From NCBI RefSeq assembly GCF_902832885.1, contig NZ_CADFDK010000008.1:1-64000 (forward strand): a stretch of 64,000 nucleotides of DNA, written 5' to 3'. Of this stretch, positions 42,635-52,454 are shown piece after piece. The DNA comes from Burkholderia seminalis DSM 23518 (GTDB taxonomy: Bacteria > Pseudomonadota > Gammaproteobacteria > Burkholderiales > Burkholderiaceae). The stretch's first letter is position 1. Each line of letters opens with the position of its first letter. A program made the translations under genes and the position numbers. Below the pieces are notes generated by a model, which saw only the letters and a list, made by a program, of their open reading frames with translations, did no database searches and had not been told where the DNA came from.

Positions 42635-43200
42635 TGCACCTCGTAGCGGCCGTTGCCGGTGCCGACGATCGTCGCGCTGCCGGCGGCCGAATGCAGCGTC
42701 ACGCGCACCGGCGTGTCGATGCTCTCGGTGCCGAACACGACGCGGCTCGCCTGCGTGTCGGAGCCCGGATAGTCGATCTCGGCGCCGGTGACACCGCCAT
42801 CCCAGTCGCGCGGGCGCAGCAGGTCGTCGCGCAGCGTGCGCCAGCCGTCGGGCGAACTCACGTCGAAACGGAAACCGTGCTCGGTCGGCTGCCACGCGAT
42901 CGGCCGCGCGCGCACCTGCGCTTCGTCGCCGGCCGTCTCGAACAGCAGCGCGACGCGCTGCGCTTCTTCACGCAGGTCGGTGCGCGGATTGCGCGTCAGC
43001 GACAGCGACGCGAGCGACACCAGCAGCCCCGCGATCACCAGCACGACCAGCATTTCGAGCAGCGTGAAGCCGCGCGTGCGACGACGCGGCGCGCGGTGGT
43101 TCACCGGCCCGCCGCCAGCACGCGCCGGTACGGCCGACACCGCGCCGCGACGCGCACGGCGATCGCGACCGCAGCGGGAGGTCGTGCGAATGGCGGGCAT
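42631..43200 (-). CDS. gspH: type II secretion minor pseudopilin GspH
   Basis: The product is up to 189 residues with prepilin site RRRTRG/FTLLEMLVVLVIAG. From the ATG at 43200 the leader would be over 40 residues, long for this family. A GTG at 43104 would give an 11-residue leader and is a credible alternative start. GspH is the minor pseudopilin just below the tip. Confidence 0.88.
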   Translation of the reverse strand: MPAIRTTSRCGRDRRARRGAVSAVPARAGGGPVNHRAPRRRTRGFTLLEMLVVLVIAGLLVSLASLSLTRNPRTDLREEAQRVALLFETAGDEAQVRARPIAWQPTEHGFRFDVSSPDGWRTLRDDLLRPRDWDGGVTGAEIDYPGSDTQASRVVFGTESIDTPVRVTLHSAAGSATIVGTGNGRYEVQ

Positions 43201-43239
43201 GAAGAACGGGAGTGAAACGCCGGGCCGGTCAGTGCCGGC

Positions 43240-43692
43240 TTATTGCCACGAACCGATGTCGGTATCGTTGCCTTCGCCGCCTTCCTTGCCGTCGGCGCCG
43301 TAGCTGAACACGTCGATCTCGCCGTGCACGCCCGGGTTCAGGTACTTGTAGCCGTTGCCCCACGGGTCGTTCGGCAGGCGCTCCAGGTAGCCGCCGTCCT
43401 TCCAGTTGTTCGGGATCGGATCGGTGGTCGGCTTCTGGATCAGCGAGTTCAGGCCCTGCTCCTGGGTCGGATAACGGCCGTTGTCGAGCCGGTACAGCTT
43501 GAGCGCCTGCATGATCGTGCCGATGTCCTGCTTCGCGGCGATGCGGCGGGCCTCGTCCGGGCGGCTCATGATCTTCGGCACGATCAGCGCCGCCAGGATC
43601 CCGAGGATCGCGACCACCACCATGATCTCGATCAGCGTGAAACCGCGCTGACGACGCACGGCCGCGTTGCGGCGAGTGATCCACGTTTGCAT
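43240..43692 (-). CDS. gspG: type II secretion major pseudopilin GspG
   Basis: The product is 150 residues with prepilin site [19 protein letters not shown] and the conserved GspG body ([33 protein letters not shown]), whose C-terminal acidic loop binds calcium. It is the main subunit of the pseudopilus. First gene of the gspG-N arm and divergent from gspC. Confidence 0.96.
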   Translation of the reverse strand: MQTWITRRNAAVRRQRGFTLIEIMVVVAILGILAALIVPKIMSRPDEARRIAAKQDIGTIMQALKLYRLDNGRYPTQEQGLNSLIQKPTTDPIPNNWKDGGYLERLPNDPWGNGYKYLNPGVHGEIDVFSYGADGKEGGEGNDTDIGSWQ

Positions 43693-43866
43693 GACTGACT
43701 ACCTCTTCCAAAAAATGTCGTCGATTGAGTGACGCACCCCGCGCACCGGACGATTGCCTGACAGCAAGCTTCCGGTCCCGCGGGCGCGGAGCACGCATTG
43801 TAAGGCGCGCATCGTCGAGGGCTTTCACCCAACGCAAATTTCATATACATCCGTACAATAGCGCGC

Positions 43867-44277
43867 ATGAACGCGCTCTCGATCCGGATCCTTTCCCTCG
43901 CCCTCTTCGCGGGTTTGTGCGCGACGGCCACCTACTGGGTCGTCACGCTGTCGGCCCGCGAAGCGCCGTTGCCCGCCGCCGCCGCGCGGCTGCCGATCCG
44001 CACCGAGGACGCCGCGGCGCTCTTCGGCGGCCAGCTCGACAAGAATCCCGTCCAGGATATCCACCTGTTCGGCATTCTCGCGCTCGACCATGGCGGTGCC
44101 GCGATCGTCGGCGTCGGCGGCGAACCGCCGCGCGCCGTGTCGCTCGGCGCGGACGTCACGCCGGGCGCGAAGCTCGCCGAGGTCCGCCCGCGCTCGATCA
44201 TCGTCGACCGCAACGGCGCCCGCGCCGAAATCCAACTCCCGGCGAACACGCCGTCCCCCGCGATCTACATGCGCTGA
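43867..44277 (+). CDS. gspC: type II secretion protein GspC, short form
   Basis: The product is 136 residues: one N-terminal helix (ILSLALFAGLCATATYWVVT) and a homology region (AAALFGGQLDKNPVQDIHLF), but no PDZ or coiled-coil end, unlike the ~270-residue enteric GspC. It lies in the opposite orientation between gspG and gspF. A TACAAT hexamer ends only 7 bases before the ATG, so the message may be nearly leaderless. GspC links the inner platform to the GspD secretin. Confidence 0.85.
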   Translation: MNALSIRILSLALFAGLCATATYWVVTLSAREAPLPAAAARLPIRTEDAAALFGGQLDKNPVQDIHLFGILALDHGGAAIVGVGGEPPRAVSLGADVTPGAKLAEVRPRSIIVDRNGARAEIQLPANTPSPAIYMR

Positions 44278-44308
44278 ACGGCGACGGCCTGACCGTCAGG
44301 CCGCCACG

Positions 44309-45526
44309 TCACTGCACCATGTTGTTCAGCTCGATGATCGGCAGCATCACCGCCAGCACGATCACGAGCACGATGCCGCCCATCGCCAGGATCAGGAGCG
44401 GCTCCAGCAGGCTCGTCAGGAACATCGTGCGGCGTTCGAGCTCGCGCGCCTCGCCTTCGGCCGCGCGATCCAGCATCGTCGTCACGTCGCCCGTCGCTTC
44501 GCCGGAACGGATCAGGTGCACGAGCACCGGCGGAAACGTCTTCACGTTGTTCAGCGCCCGCGACAGCGCGGAGCCCTCGCGCACGCGCACGATCGCATCG
44601 TCGATGTTCGCGCGCATCGCGCGGTTCGACAGCGTCTCGCCGGCCGCCTGCAGCGCGCGCAGGATCGGCACGCCGGCCGCGGTGAGAATGCCGAGCGTGC
44701 TCGCGAAGCGCACCGTGTTGTAGCCGCGCACGAGCTTGCCCGCGAGCGGTGCGGTCAGCACCCAGCGGTCGAACGCGAGCCTCGGCCCGTCGCGCGACAG
44801 CGTCGCCTTCACGAACCACACGACCAGCACGACAGCGATCAGGATTGCCCACCACCAGTGCCGCACGAAATCCGACAGCGCCATCATCACGACCGTGAGG
44901 ATCGGCAGTTGCTGTTTCGTGCTCGCGAACACGTTGACGACCTGCGGGACGACGTAACTCAGCAGGAACGTGACGATGCCGAACGCGATCAGCGTGACGA
45001 TCCCCGGATAGGTGAAGGCCAGCAGGATCTTCTGCTTCAGCGCGTTGCTCTGCTCGATGTAGTCGGCCAGACGCGACAGCACGATGCCGAGCTTGCCGGT
45101 GTGTTCGCCGGCCGCGACGAGCGCGCGATAGATTTCCGGAAAATCGCGCGGGTGCTGGCCCAGCGCATTGGCGAGCGAATGGCCGCCGAGCACCTCGGCG
45201 CGGATCGCGGCCATCAGTTCGCGGATGTAGTCGCGCTCGGCCTGCTCGGTCAACACGCCGAGCGCCTCGTCGAGCGGCAGCCCGGCGATCAGCAGGCTCG
45301 CAAGCTGGCGCGTGAGGATCGCCTGTTCGCGCTGCGACAGCTTGCGGCCGAACGCGAGCCGCTGCGAACGCGCCCCGCGCGTCGCGCTGGCGGCCGGCTC
45401 GACGACGAGCGGGGTGAGCCCCTGCGTGCGCAGCTGGCCGCGCGCAGCACGTGCGCTGTCGGCGTCGATGACGCCTTTCTGCGCACGTCCCGCCGCATCG
45501 ATTGCTTCGAAACGGAATGCCGGCAT
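44309..45526 (-). CDS. gspF: type II secretion inner membrane protein GspF
   Basis: The product is 405 residues with two repeated GspF domains and three membrane segments. Conserved blocks are LTRQLASLLIAGLPLDEALG, PRDFPEIYRALVAAGEHTGKL and HLIRSGEATGDVTTMLDRAA. It is the polytopic core of the platform, contacting the GspE ATPase. It follows gspE by 4 bases. Confidence 0.95.
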   Translation of the reverse strand: MPAFRFEAIDAAGRAQKGVIDADSARAARGQLRTQGLTPLVVEPAASATRGARSQRLAFGRKLSQREQAILTRQLASLLIAGLPLDEALGVLTEQAERDYIRELMAAIRAEVLGGHSLANALGQHPRDFPEIYRALVAAGEHTGKLGIVLSRLADYIEQSNALKQKILLAFTYPGIVTLIAFGIVTFLLSYVVPQVVNVFASTKQQLPILTVVMMALSDFVRHWWWAILIAVVLVVWFVKATLSRDGPRLAFDRWVLTAPLAGKLVRGYNTVRFASTLGILTAAGVPILRALQAAGETLSNRAMRANIDDAIVRVREGSALSRALNNVKTFPPVLVHLIRSGEATGDVTTMLDRAAEGEARELERRTMFLTSLLEPLLILAMGGIVLVIVLAVMLPIIELNNMVQ

Positions 45527-45530
45527 CGCG

Positions 45531-47030
45531 CTATGCGCCTCCCGTCACGCGCAGCACTTCCTCGAGCGACGTCGCCCCCGACGCGAGCCAGCGCTCGGCG
45601 TCGTCGCGCAGCGTGCGCATTCCTTCCGCGCGGCCGGCGGCGAGAATCTCGGCATCGGCCGCGTTGCGGTGGATCAGCGAGCGGATCGATTCGTCGACCA
45701 GCAGCAGTTCGTATACGCCGCGCCGGCCCGCGTAACCCGAATGCCCGCACTTGTCGCAGCCGACCGGATGCCACACGGTGCGGCCGTCCTCGTGCCGCTC
45801 TTCCTTGCAGACGGGGCAGAGCTGGCGCACGAGACGCTGCGCGAGCACGCCGAGCAGCGACGACGCGAGCAGGTAGGGCTCGACGCCCATGTCGGTCAGG
45901 CGCGTGACGGCGGACGCCGCATCGTTCGTGTGCAGCGTCGCGAGCACCAGGTGGCCCGTCAGCGATGCCTGCACCGCGATCTGCGCGGTTTCGAGGTCGC
46001 GGATTTCGCCGATCATGATCACGTCCGGGTCCTGGCGCAGGATCGAGCGCAGCGCACGGGCAAAGGTCATCCCGATCCGCTCGTTCACCTGCGTCTGGCC
46101 GATGCCGCCGAGGTCGTATTCGATCGGGTCCTCGACGGTCATGATGTTGGTCGTCGCGGTTTCGAGCCGCGACATCGACGCATACAGCGTGGTCGTCTTG
46201 CCCGAGCCGGTCGGACCCGTGACGAGCACGATGCCGTGCGGGCGGGCGATCAGCTTGTCGAACTGCACGAGCGTGTCGCGGCCCATCCCGAGTGCCTCGA
46301 GGTTCAGGCGCTGCGCATCCTTTTCCAGCAGACGCAGCACCGCGCGCTCGCCATGCCCGGTCGGCAGCGTCGACACGCGCACGTCGACCGGCCGGCCGCC
46401 GACGCGCAGCGTGATGCGGCCGTCCTGCGGCAGGCGTTTCTCCGCGATGTCGAGCTGCGCCATGATCTTGATCCGCGAGATCAGCGCGCCGTGCAGCGCC
46501 TTCTTCGGACGGACGACGTCGCGCAGCGTGCCGTCGACGCGAAAGCGCACGACCGACGCATTCTCGAACGGCTCGATGTGGATGTCCGACGCCTGTTCGC
46601 GCGCCGCTTGCGTGAGCAGCGCGTTGATCATCCGGATGATCGGCGCATCGTCTTCCGACTCGAGCAGATCCTCCACTTCGGGGATGTCCTGCATCAGCCG
46701 CGACAGGTCGACTTCGCCTTCGACCTCGCCGACCACCTGCGCGGCGCTGCCGTCCTGGCGCGCGTACGCCTGGTTGATCGCCTGCGCGAGCTCGTCGGCC
46801 GGCACGTGGTGCACGGCAATCGAGCCGAAGTTGCGCGCGATCTCCGCGAGCGCGGCATCGCTCGTGCGTTCGCTGATCCACACCTCGAGCGTGTCGTCGA
46901 GCTGGTGCGCGATCAGCACCTGGCCGCTCTTCGCGAAGCCGTACGGCAACAGCCGCGCGGCGAGCGGCGACGGCGGCTGGCGTTCGCCCGGCGCGCCGTC
47001 GTGGGCGGAAGACGCGAGCACGTCGCTCAC
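45531..47030 (-). CDS. gspE: type II secretion ATPase GspE
   Basis: The product is 499 residues. It has a degenerate N1/N2 domain, Walker A GPTGSGKTTTLYA (about residue 255), Walker B DVIMIGEIRDLETAQ, His box TLHTNDAASAV, and a four-cysteine zinc element (LCPVCKEE, CDKCGHSGYAG). The GTG start at 47030 overlaps the gspD stop (GTGA). It powers the pseudopilus. Confidence 0.95.
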   Translation of the reverse strand: MSDVLASSAHDGAPGERQPPSPLAARLLPYGFAKSGQVLIAHQLDDTLEVWISERTSDAALAEIARNFGSIAVHHVPADELAQAINQAYARQDGSAAQVVGEVEGEVDLSRLMQDIPEVEDLLESEDDAPIIRMINALLTQAAREQASDIHIEPFENASVVRFRVDGTLRDVVRPKKALHGALISRIKIMAQLDIAEKRLPQDGRITLRVGGRPVDVRVSTLPTGHGERAVLRLLEKDAQRLNLEALGMGRDTLVQFDKLIARPHGIVLVTGPTGSGKTTTLYASMSRLETATTNIMTVEDPIEYDLGGIGQTQVNERIGMTFARALRSILRQDPDVIMIGEIRDLETAQIAVQASLTGHLVLATLHTNDAASAVTRLTDMGVEPYLLASSLLGVLAQRLVRQLCPVCKEERHEDGRTVWHPVGCDKCGHSGYAGRRGVYELLLVDESIRSLIHRNAADAEILAAGRAEGMRTLRDDAERWLASGATSLEEVLRVTGGA

Positions 47031-49366
47031 TGCGAGGCTCCCGGCGTGGCGGTCAGCGGCTGTTGCGGCACGGCCTGCTGCGGCACGCTCTGCGGCTGCG
47101 CGGGCGTCGCCTCGGGCAACGGCTGGGCCGGCACCGGCACCACCTGGCGCTGTACCTGCTGGCGACGCATCTTGTCGAGATCGAACAGGTTGCCCGCGGC
47201 CGTGCCGCCCTGGCTCGGTCCGATCGGCATCGGCGGGACAACCGGATCGTCCTTGTCGCGGATCACGTTGTTGTCCGACTTGTACGCGCCCGTCACGCCC
47301 TGGATGTAGTCGTAACGATTGGCCGTGACTTCCTGCGCGGTGCTGCGATCGGAAATGATAACCGGGCGCAGGAACACCATCAGGTTGGTTTTCGCGCGCA
47401 CCTTCGATTCGGAACGGAACAGCTGGCCGATCCACGGGATGTCGCCGAGCAGCGGCACCTTGCTGTTCGACACCTGGTAGTTGTCCTGCATCAAGCCGCC
47501 GAGCACGATGATCTCGCCGTTGTCGGCCAGGATCGTCGACTGGATCGAGCGTTTCGTGAAGGTCGGGCCGGTCTGCGCGCTGGTCGTGCCGGCGACGACC
47601 GCCGAATCCTCGGTATAGAGCTGCAGCTTCAGGATCCCGCCGTCGGTGATCTGCGGCTTCACGTGCAGCGTCAGGCCGACGTCGCGGCGGTCGTACGTAT
47701 TGAACGCATTGCTCGTCGTGCCGCTCGTCAGGTTCGAATACGAACCCGTCGCGATCGGCACGTTCTGGCCGACGACGATCTTCGCTTCCTCGTTGTCGAG
47801 CGTGATCAGGTTCGGCGTCGACAGCACGTTCGCGTCGCTCACGCCCGCGAAATACTGCAGCAGCGCGCCGAGCCCCTGCACGCCGAACATGTTGTGCAGC
47901 CAGCCGATGTTGAGCCCTTGGGACAACTGCCCGAGATTGGAGGCCAGGCCGCCGCCGGTGATCCCGCCGGCGGCGTTGGTCAAACCGCCGGCCGTCAGGT
48001 TGACGATGCTGTTGCCCAGGCCCAGCCCGGGGTTCAGGTTCGTGCCGCCGAGAAACTGGCCGCTCGCCACCTGCCACTGGATGCCGAGGTTGCCCTGCGT
48101 CGTCGAGTTCAGCTCGACGATCAGCGCTTCGATGTAGACCTGCGCACGCCGCGCGTCGAGCTGGTCGATCACCGAGCGCAGGTTGCGGTAAACCGGATCG
48201 GACGCGGTGATGATCAGCGAGTTGGTCGCCGCGTCGGCCTGGATCATCCCGCCCGGCTGGTTGTCGTCGCCCTTGTCCTTGTCGCCGCCGAGCAGGCCGC
48301 CCGTGCCGAGACCGCCGCCGCCGGACGAGCCGCCGTACGACGAGGACGAAGACGAACCGCCGAGGCCGCCCGACGGCAGCGGCGGGGTACCGGACGTGCC
48401 GGTCGAGAAGTTGCCGCTCGACGACGAGCCGCCGTTCTGGTTGAAGCTGTTCGCGTCGTTGGACGAAGCGGACGAGCCGCTGTCGTTGCCGCCCTTGCCG
48501 AGCATCCCGCGCAGCGTCTTCGCGAGCTTCACCGCATCCGCGTTGCGCAGCGGCACGACGTGCATGTTGCCGGGCACCGCGCTCGGCGCGTCGAGCTGCT
48601 GCACGAGGCGCTTCGCGGCCGCGAGGCGCGAGGCGTTCGACGCACGCAGCAGCAATGCATTGGTCCGCGGGTCGGCCGTGACCGACACCTTCAGCGTGGC
48701 GTCGCTGTTGCCGATCGCGCCCGGATCGAGCATTTTCTGCAGCTGCGCGGCGAGGTCGATCGCGTTCGCGTTGCGCAGCGGCACGACCTGCACCTGCGCG
48801 CCCGCGGCGCTGTCGATGCCGGAGATGATCTGCGCGATGCGGCGCACGTTGTCCGCATAGTCGGTCACGACGATCGTGTTGTTCGCCGGGTAGGCCGTCA
48901 CCGTGTTGTTCGGCGAGATCAGCGGGCGCAGCACGGGCAGCAGGTTGTTCGCCGATTCGTTGTGCAGTTCGAACACCTGCGTGATCACCTGGTCGCCGCG
49001 GGCCTGCGGCACATTGCCGACATAGGTCGGCACGCCCTGCAGCTTCGCGTCGGCTTCCGGCACGACCTTCAGCACGCCGTGATCCTGCACGAGCGCGAAG
49101 CCCTGCATGCGCAGCGCCGACTGCAGCGTCTTCAGCGCCTGGTCTTCCGGTACCGGCCGTTCGGCCACGAGGTTGAGCTGCCCCTTCACGCGGGGGTCGA
49201 CGATGATGGTCTTGCCGGTCGCGGCGCCGATCGCTTTCGCGACCTGGTCGATATCCGCATTCACGAAATTGAGCGTGACCTGAGCGTAGGCGGCCTGCGA
49301 GACGATGATGCCGGCGACGAGGAGGGTCGTGGCAATGCGCCGCATAACGAAGCGATTTCTTGTCAT
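47027..49366 (-). CDS. gspD: type II secretion secretin GspD
   Basis: The product is 779 residues with a signal peptide (ending AAYA). N0-N3 domains follow (VNADIDQVAKAIGAATGKTI, NTIVVTDYADNVRRIAQIIS), then a long Ser/Gly/Asn-rich insertion around residues 295-350, then the secretin core (VPLLGDIPWIGQLFRSESKV, NLMVFLRP). A Gln/Pro-rich C-terminal tail is present. It forms the outer membrane channel. First gene of the gspDEF arm. Confidence 0.95.
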   Translation of the reverse strand: MTRNRFVMRRIATTLLVAGIIVSQAAYAQVTLNFVNADIDQVAKAIGAATGKTIIVDPRVKGQLNLVAERPVPEDQALKTLQSALRMQGFALVQDHGVLKVVPEADAKLQGVPTYVGNVPQARGDQVITQVFELHNESANNLLPVLRPLISPNNTVTAYPANNTIVVTDYADNVRRIAQIISGIDSAAGAQVQVVPLRNANAIDLAAQLQKMLDPGAIGNSDATLKVSVTADPRTNALLLRASNASRLAAAKRLVQQLDAPSAVPGNMHVVPLRNADAVKLAKTLRGMLGKGGNDSGSSASSNDANSFNQNGGSSSSGNFSTGTSGTPPLPSGGLGGSSSSSSYGGSSGGGGLGTGGLLGGDKDKGDDNQPGGMIQADAATNSLIITASDPVYRNLRSVIDQLDARRAQVYIEALIVELNSTTQGNLGIQWQVASGQFLGGTNLNPGLGLGNSIVNLTAGGLTNAAGGITGGGLASNLGQLSQGLNIGWLHNMFGVQGLGALLQYFAGVSDANVLSTPNLITLDNEEAKIVVGQNVPIATGSYSNLTSGTTSNAFNTYDRRDVGLTLHVKPQITDGGILKLQLYTEDSAVVAGTTSAQTGPTFTKRSIQSTILADNGEIIVLGGLMQDNYQVSNSKVPLLGDIPWIGQLFRSESKVRAKTNLMVFLRPVIISDRSTAQEVTANRYDYIQGVTGAYKSDNNVIRDKDDPVVPPMPIGPSQGGTAAGNLFDLDKMRRQQVQRQVVPVPAQPLPEATPAQPQSVPQQAVPQQPLTATPGASQ

Positions 49367-49732
49367 GGATGAATGGGTCGATGCCGGCTCAGGCCACTTC
49401 CGGCGGTAGTGCTGGGATCCAAGTCCGAAAGAGGCGACATTAGCAGTTTTTCATGTCCGAAATATCACATTGATCCGAGGACTGTCTCACATACGACAGG
49501 GATCCGGCGAATCGTATGCAATATGTAAGGATGGGGCGGCCCGCCGCATGCCGGCCATCGCCCCCGATTCGCGACGAACCGACACGAAAATGCGGTATAA
49601 CCGGGCTGCCGTATTCCTGCATGTCGCAATCTGACGGTCTGCCGGTATGATACGGTCGGCGCGTTTCTCGTCGCACTAATAACAGGCACGGGTTTTCCCG
49701 ACCTTCGCGCAATTCCTTTTCGTTTTCGCACG
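49367..49732. other. divergent intergenic region between gspD and the transglycosylase gene
   Basis: No gene is evident. The region is richer in A/T than its neighbours and must hold the gspD and transglycosylase promoters. An inverted repeat CTGTC and GACAG (8-base loop) lies near 49485-49502. I could not assign clear -35 and -10 boxes. Confidence 0.4.
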
Positions 49733-50185
49733 ATGAACAGACGACGGTTCGCTTCGATCGCGTTGATCGCCGCTGGCGCGTGGTTCGCCAGCGCAAACGC
49801 TCGTGCGGATTGTTTCGACGAAGCGGCCAGATACCAGCAGGTCAATCCGCTGATCCTGCGCGCGATCGCGTGGCAGGAATCGCGCAACCGCCCCGGCGCG
49901 CTGAACAAGAATACGAACGGCTCGGTCGACTACGGCCTGATGCAGATCAATTCGATTCACCTGCCCGCGCTGTCGCGCTACGGCATCGGCCGCGACACGC
50001 TGATGGAACCGTGCAAGAACGTCTACATCGCCGCATGGCATCTGAAGCAGAAGATGAACCGTTACGGCAACACGTGGCAGGCCGTCGGCGCCTATCATTC
50101 GGAAACCCCGTCGCTGCGCGACAAGTATGCGCGGCAGATCGCCGGCATCCTGTCGCAGTGGAAGCTGCTGCCGCCCGTGCAATGA
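49733..50185 (+). CDS. lytic transglycosylase, IpgF/BapC-like
   Basis: The product is 150 residues with a signal peptide (ending NARA). The SLT domain has the catalytic Glu in AIAWQESRNRPGALNKNTNG, then SVDYGLMQINSIHLPAL and GAYHSETPSLRDKYARQI. Small exported transglycosylases of this type cut peptidoglycan for secretion machines or pili; the neighbouring gspD suggests, but does not prove, a link with type II secretion. Confidence 0.9.
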   Translation: MNRRRFASIALIAAGAWFASANARADCFDEAARYQQVNPLILRAIAWQESRNRPGALNKNTNGSVDYGLMQINSIHLPALSRYGIGRDTLMEPCKNVYIAAWHLKQKMNRYGNTWQAVGAYHSETPSLRDKYARQIAGILSQWKLLPPVQ

Positions 50186-50344
50186 CGTGGCGCCGCGTCG
50201 CGGCCCGACCCGGTGCCGGCCGGCCGGCGCCCGTTTGATGCACAATGCGGATCTCGCGCCGCAACTTCGCCCGTCCGCGGGCCGATCGCGCCCCGGAAGG
50301 GCGCCGCGGCCGCTTTTTCATCTTTTCCGTTGGTGCATATCATC

Positions 50345-51658
50345 ATGAATCCGGCAATGAACCAGCCGTTGCCCGTCACCGTGCTGTCCGGCTTCCTCGG
50401 CGCCGGCAAGACCACGTTGCTCAATCACGTCCTCGCGAACCGCGCGGGCCTGAAAGTCGCGGTGATCGTCAACGATCTCGCGGCGGTCAACATCGATGCG
50501 TCGCTCGTGCGCGATGCGCAGGCGCTGTCGCACGTCGAGGAGCGCCTCGTCGAAATGTCGAACGGCTGCATCTGCTGCACGCTGCGCGACGACCTGCTCG
50601 TCGAAATCCGCAACCTTGCATCCGAAGGCCGCTTCGACGCGATCATGATCGAATCGACCGGTATCGCGGAGCCGATGCCGATCGCCGAAACGTTCACGTT
50701 CGTCGACGACGACGGAGCGTCGCTGTCGTCGATCGCGCGGCTCGACACGCTCGTCACCGTGGTCGACGCCTACAACTTCCTGCGCGACTACGGCTCCGAC
50801 GACGCGCTCGCGACGCGCGGCATCGCCGCGTCGGAAGACGACGACCGCACGCTCGTCGAGCTGCTGATCGAGCAGATCGAATTCTGCGACGTGCTGGTGA
50901 TCAACAAGGCGGACCTCGTCGGCGCCGACGATCTCGCCCGCCTGCAGCACATTCTCGCGCGGCTCAATCCACGCGCGCACCAGGTCGTGTCGACGTTCGG
51001 CAACGTGCCGCTCGACGAAGTGCTGAACACGGGCCGATTCGATTTCGACGAAGCGGCGAACGCGCCCGGCTGGCTCGCATCGCTCGATCACGATCACACG
51101 CAGTGCGACGACCCCGACTGCCATGACGCACATCATGCGCACGTGCACGGCGAAGCCGACGAATTCGGCATCGGTAATTTTGTTTACCGCGCGCGCCGGC
51201 CGTTTCACCCGGCCCGCCTCTGGGCGCTGCTGCATCAGGAGTGGCCGGGCGTGCTGCGCAGCAAGGGCTTCTTCTGGCTCGCGACGCGCAACGACATCGC
51301 CGGTTCGCTGTCGCAGGCTGGCGGCGTCTGCCGGCATGGGCCGGCCGGGCTGTGGTGGGCCGCGCAGGATCGCGCGGAATGGCCGGACGATGACGAATTG
51401 CTCGGCGAAATCCGCGCCGAATGGCTGGGCGATCTCGACGATCGCGCGGTCGGCGATCGCCGGCAGGAACTGGTGCTGATCGGCATCGCGCTCGACGCCG
51501 ATGCGTGGCGCGCGAAACTCGACGCGTGCCTGCTGACCGATGCGGAGTTCGCGGTCGGCGCGGCGGGTTGGGTCGCGTTCGACGATCCGTTCCCGGCATG
51601 GGACGTCGATTCGCACGACGACGACGATCACGGCAACACGCAGATCGTGCACGACTGA
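50345..51658 (+). CDS. COG0523 (CobW-type) GTPase, putative metallochaperone
   Basis: The product is 437 residues. It has Walker A SGFLGAGKTTLLNHVL, the metal-binding CxCC site in SNGCICCTLRDDLL, the guanine motif INKAD, and a His/Asp/Cys-rich loop (DHDHTQCDDPDCHDAHHAHV) before the CobW C-terminal domain. Such proteins deliver zinc or cobalt. No clear Zur box is visible upstream. ATG at 50345 was used; 50357 is possible. Single gene ending at a shared terminator. Confidence 0.92.
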   Translation: MNPAMNQPLPVTVLSGFLGAGKTTLLNHVLANRAGLKVAVIVNDLAAVNIDASLVRDAQALSHVEERLVEMSNGCICCTLRDDLLVEIRNLASEGRFDAIMIESTGIAEPMPIAETFTFVDDDGASLSSIARLDTLVTVVDAYNFLRDYGSDDALATRGIAASEDDDRTLVELLIEQIEFCDVLVINKADLVGADDLARLQHILARLNPRAHQVVSTFGNVPLDEVLNTGRFDFDEAANAPGWLASLDHDHTQCDDPDCHDAHHAHVHGEADEFGIGNFVYRARRPFHPARLWALLHQEWPGVLRSKGFFWLATRNDIAGSLSQAGGVCRHGPAGLWWAAQDRAEWPDDDELLGEIRAEWLGDLDDRAVGDRRQELVLIGIALDADAWRAKLDACLLTDAEFAVGAAGWVAFDDPFPAWDVDSHDDDDHGNTQIVHD

Positions 51659-51742
51659 CCGCGTCGTAACGGCTTGTAAAAGTAACCGTTAACTTTTGCA
51701 AGAGCGGCGCGGACTGTGGCGAAAATGCCGCGCGCGCCCAAC

Positions 51743-51769
51743 AAAAAACCCGCCGAAAGGCGGGTTTTT
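51743..51769. terminator. bidirectional intrinsic terminator
   Basis: Stem ACCCGCC/GGCGGGT with a GAAA loop, flanked by A-run and T-run. It serves both the COG0523 gene (+) and hupB (-), which converge here. Confidence 0.85.
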
Positions 51770-51787
51770 CTTGGAACAGGCGCGGGT

Positions 51788-52066
51788 TTAACGCTTGTTG
51801 ACGGCGTCCTTGAACGCCTTGCCAGCCGTGAACTTGACCGTCTTGGCTGCCGGGATCTTGATGGTTTCGCCCGTCTTCGGGTTGCGGCCCGTACGTGCTG
51901 CGCGCTTGCCCGAACCGAAGCTGCCGAAGCCGATCAGCTGAACCGCATCACCCTTCGACACGGCCTTCTTGATGACTTCGAGCAGCGTGTCCAGCGTTTC
52001 GCCGGTTTGAGCCTTGCTGGCGCCCGTTTGGGCGGCGACGGCGTCGATCAGTTCCTGTTTGTTCAT
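51788..52066 (-). CDS. hupB: HU DNA-binding protein
   Basis: The product is 92 residues and matches HU closely: [60 protein letters not shown]. It is a nucleoid protein that bends DNA. Ribosome binding site AAGGAA; the likely promoter has TATAAT on the minus strand at 52121-52116. Distinct from IHF by length and sequence. Confidence 0.96.
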   Translation of the reverse strand: MNKQELIDAVAAQTGASKAQTGETLDTLLEVIKKAVSKGDAVQLIGFGSFGSGKRAARTGRNPKTGETIKIPAAKTVKFTAGKAFKDAVNKR

Positions 52067-52115
52067 TAAGGTTCCTTTATCAGGTTAGGTTGACACGAAC
52101 AGCGCGAACGCGCCG

Positions 52116-52121
52116 ATTATA
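52116..52121 (-). promoter_or_regulatory. -10 box of the hupB promoter
   Basis: Perfect TATAAT on the minus strand, about 50 bases before the hupB start. The -35 region is weak (TCGACG at 16-base spacing). The rest of 52067-52454 holds no gene; a TATGAT at 52232-52237 might serve mnmC. Confidence 0.55.
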
Positions 52122-52454
52122 CGTGCGCGAACCGTGCCGTCGAGAGTCAGACTCCGACGGCACAGCGCCGAATCCTGGCCCGCGCGACGCGCCCTCCGGC
52201 TTGCCGGCGGCCACCCCGCGGTACGGCGTTGCTATGATAGCGCAGCGCAAACCCAATAACGACAAGGGTTTCAAAGATTTTCATCGGTATTTCGCCGAAT
52301 GAATCGTCGATTGCCCGTTTTTTGACCTGCGCCAACCGGACAGGATACGCAGCGCGGTCCGCCCGTGCGCCGCCCCGTTGCCCTTTTCCAACGGCCGGTC
52401 GGACGGCTCCGCGCAATCCCTTGCCAGGCTTGGCTGCCACGTTTTTTGTTTCGC

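Noticed and set aside
47063-49372. Long plus-strand open frame opposite gspD
   Set aside because: Antisense shadow; gspD reads as a complete secretin and this frame shows no family features.
49733-50185. The small transglycosylase as a sign of a type III secretion cluster
   Set aside because: No other T3SS gene lies nearby; the flagellar genes are 19 kb away and the immediate neighbour is type II secretion.
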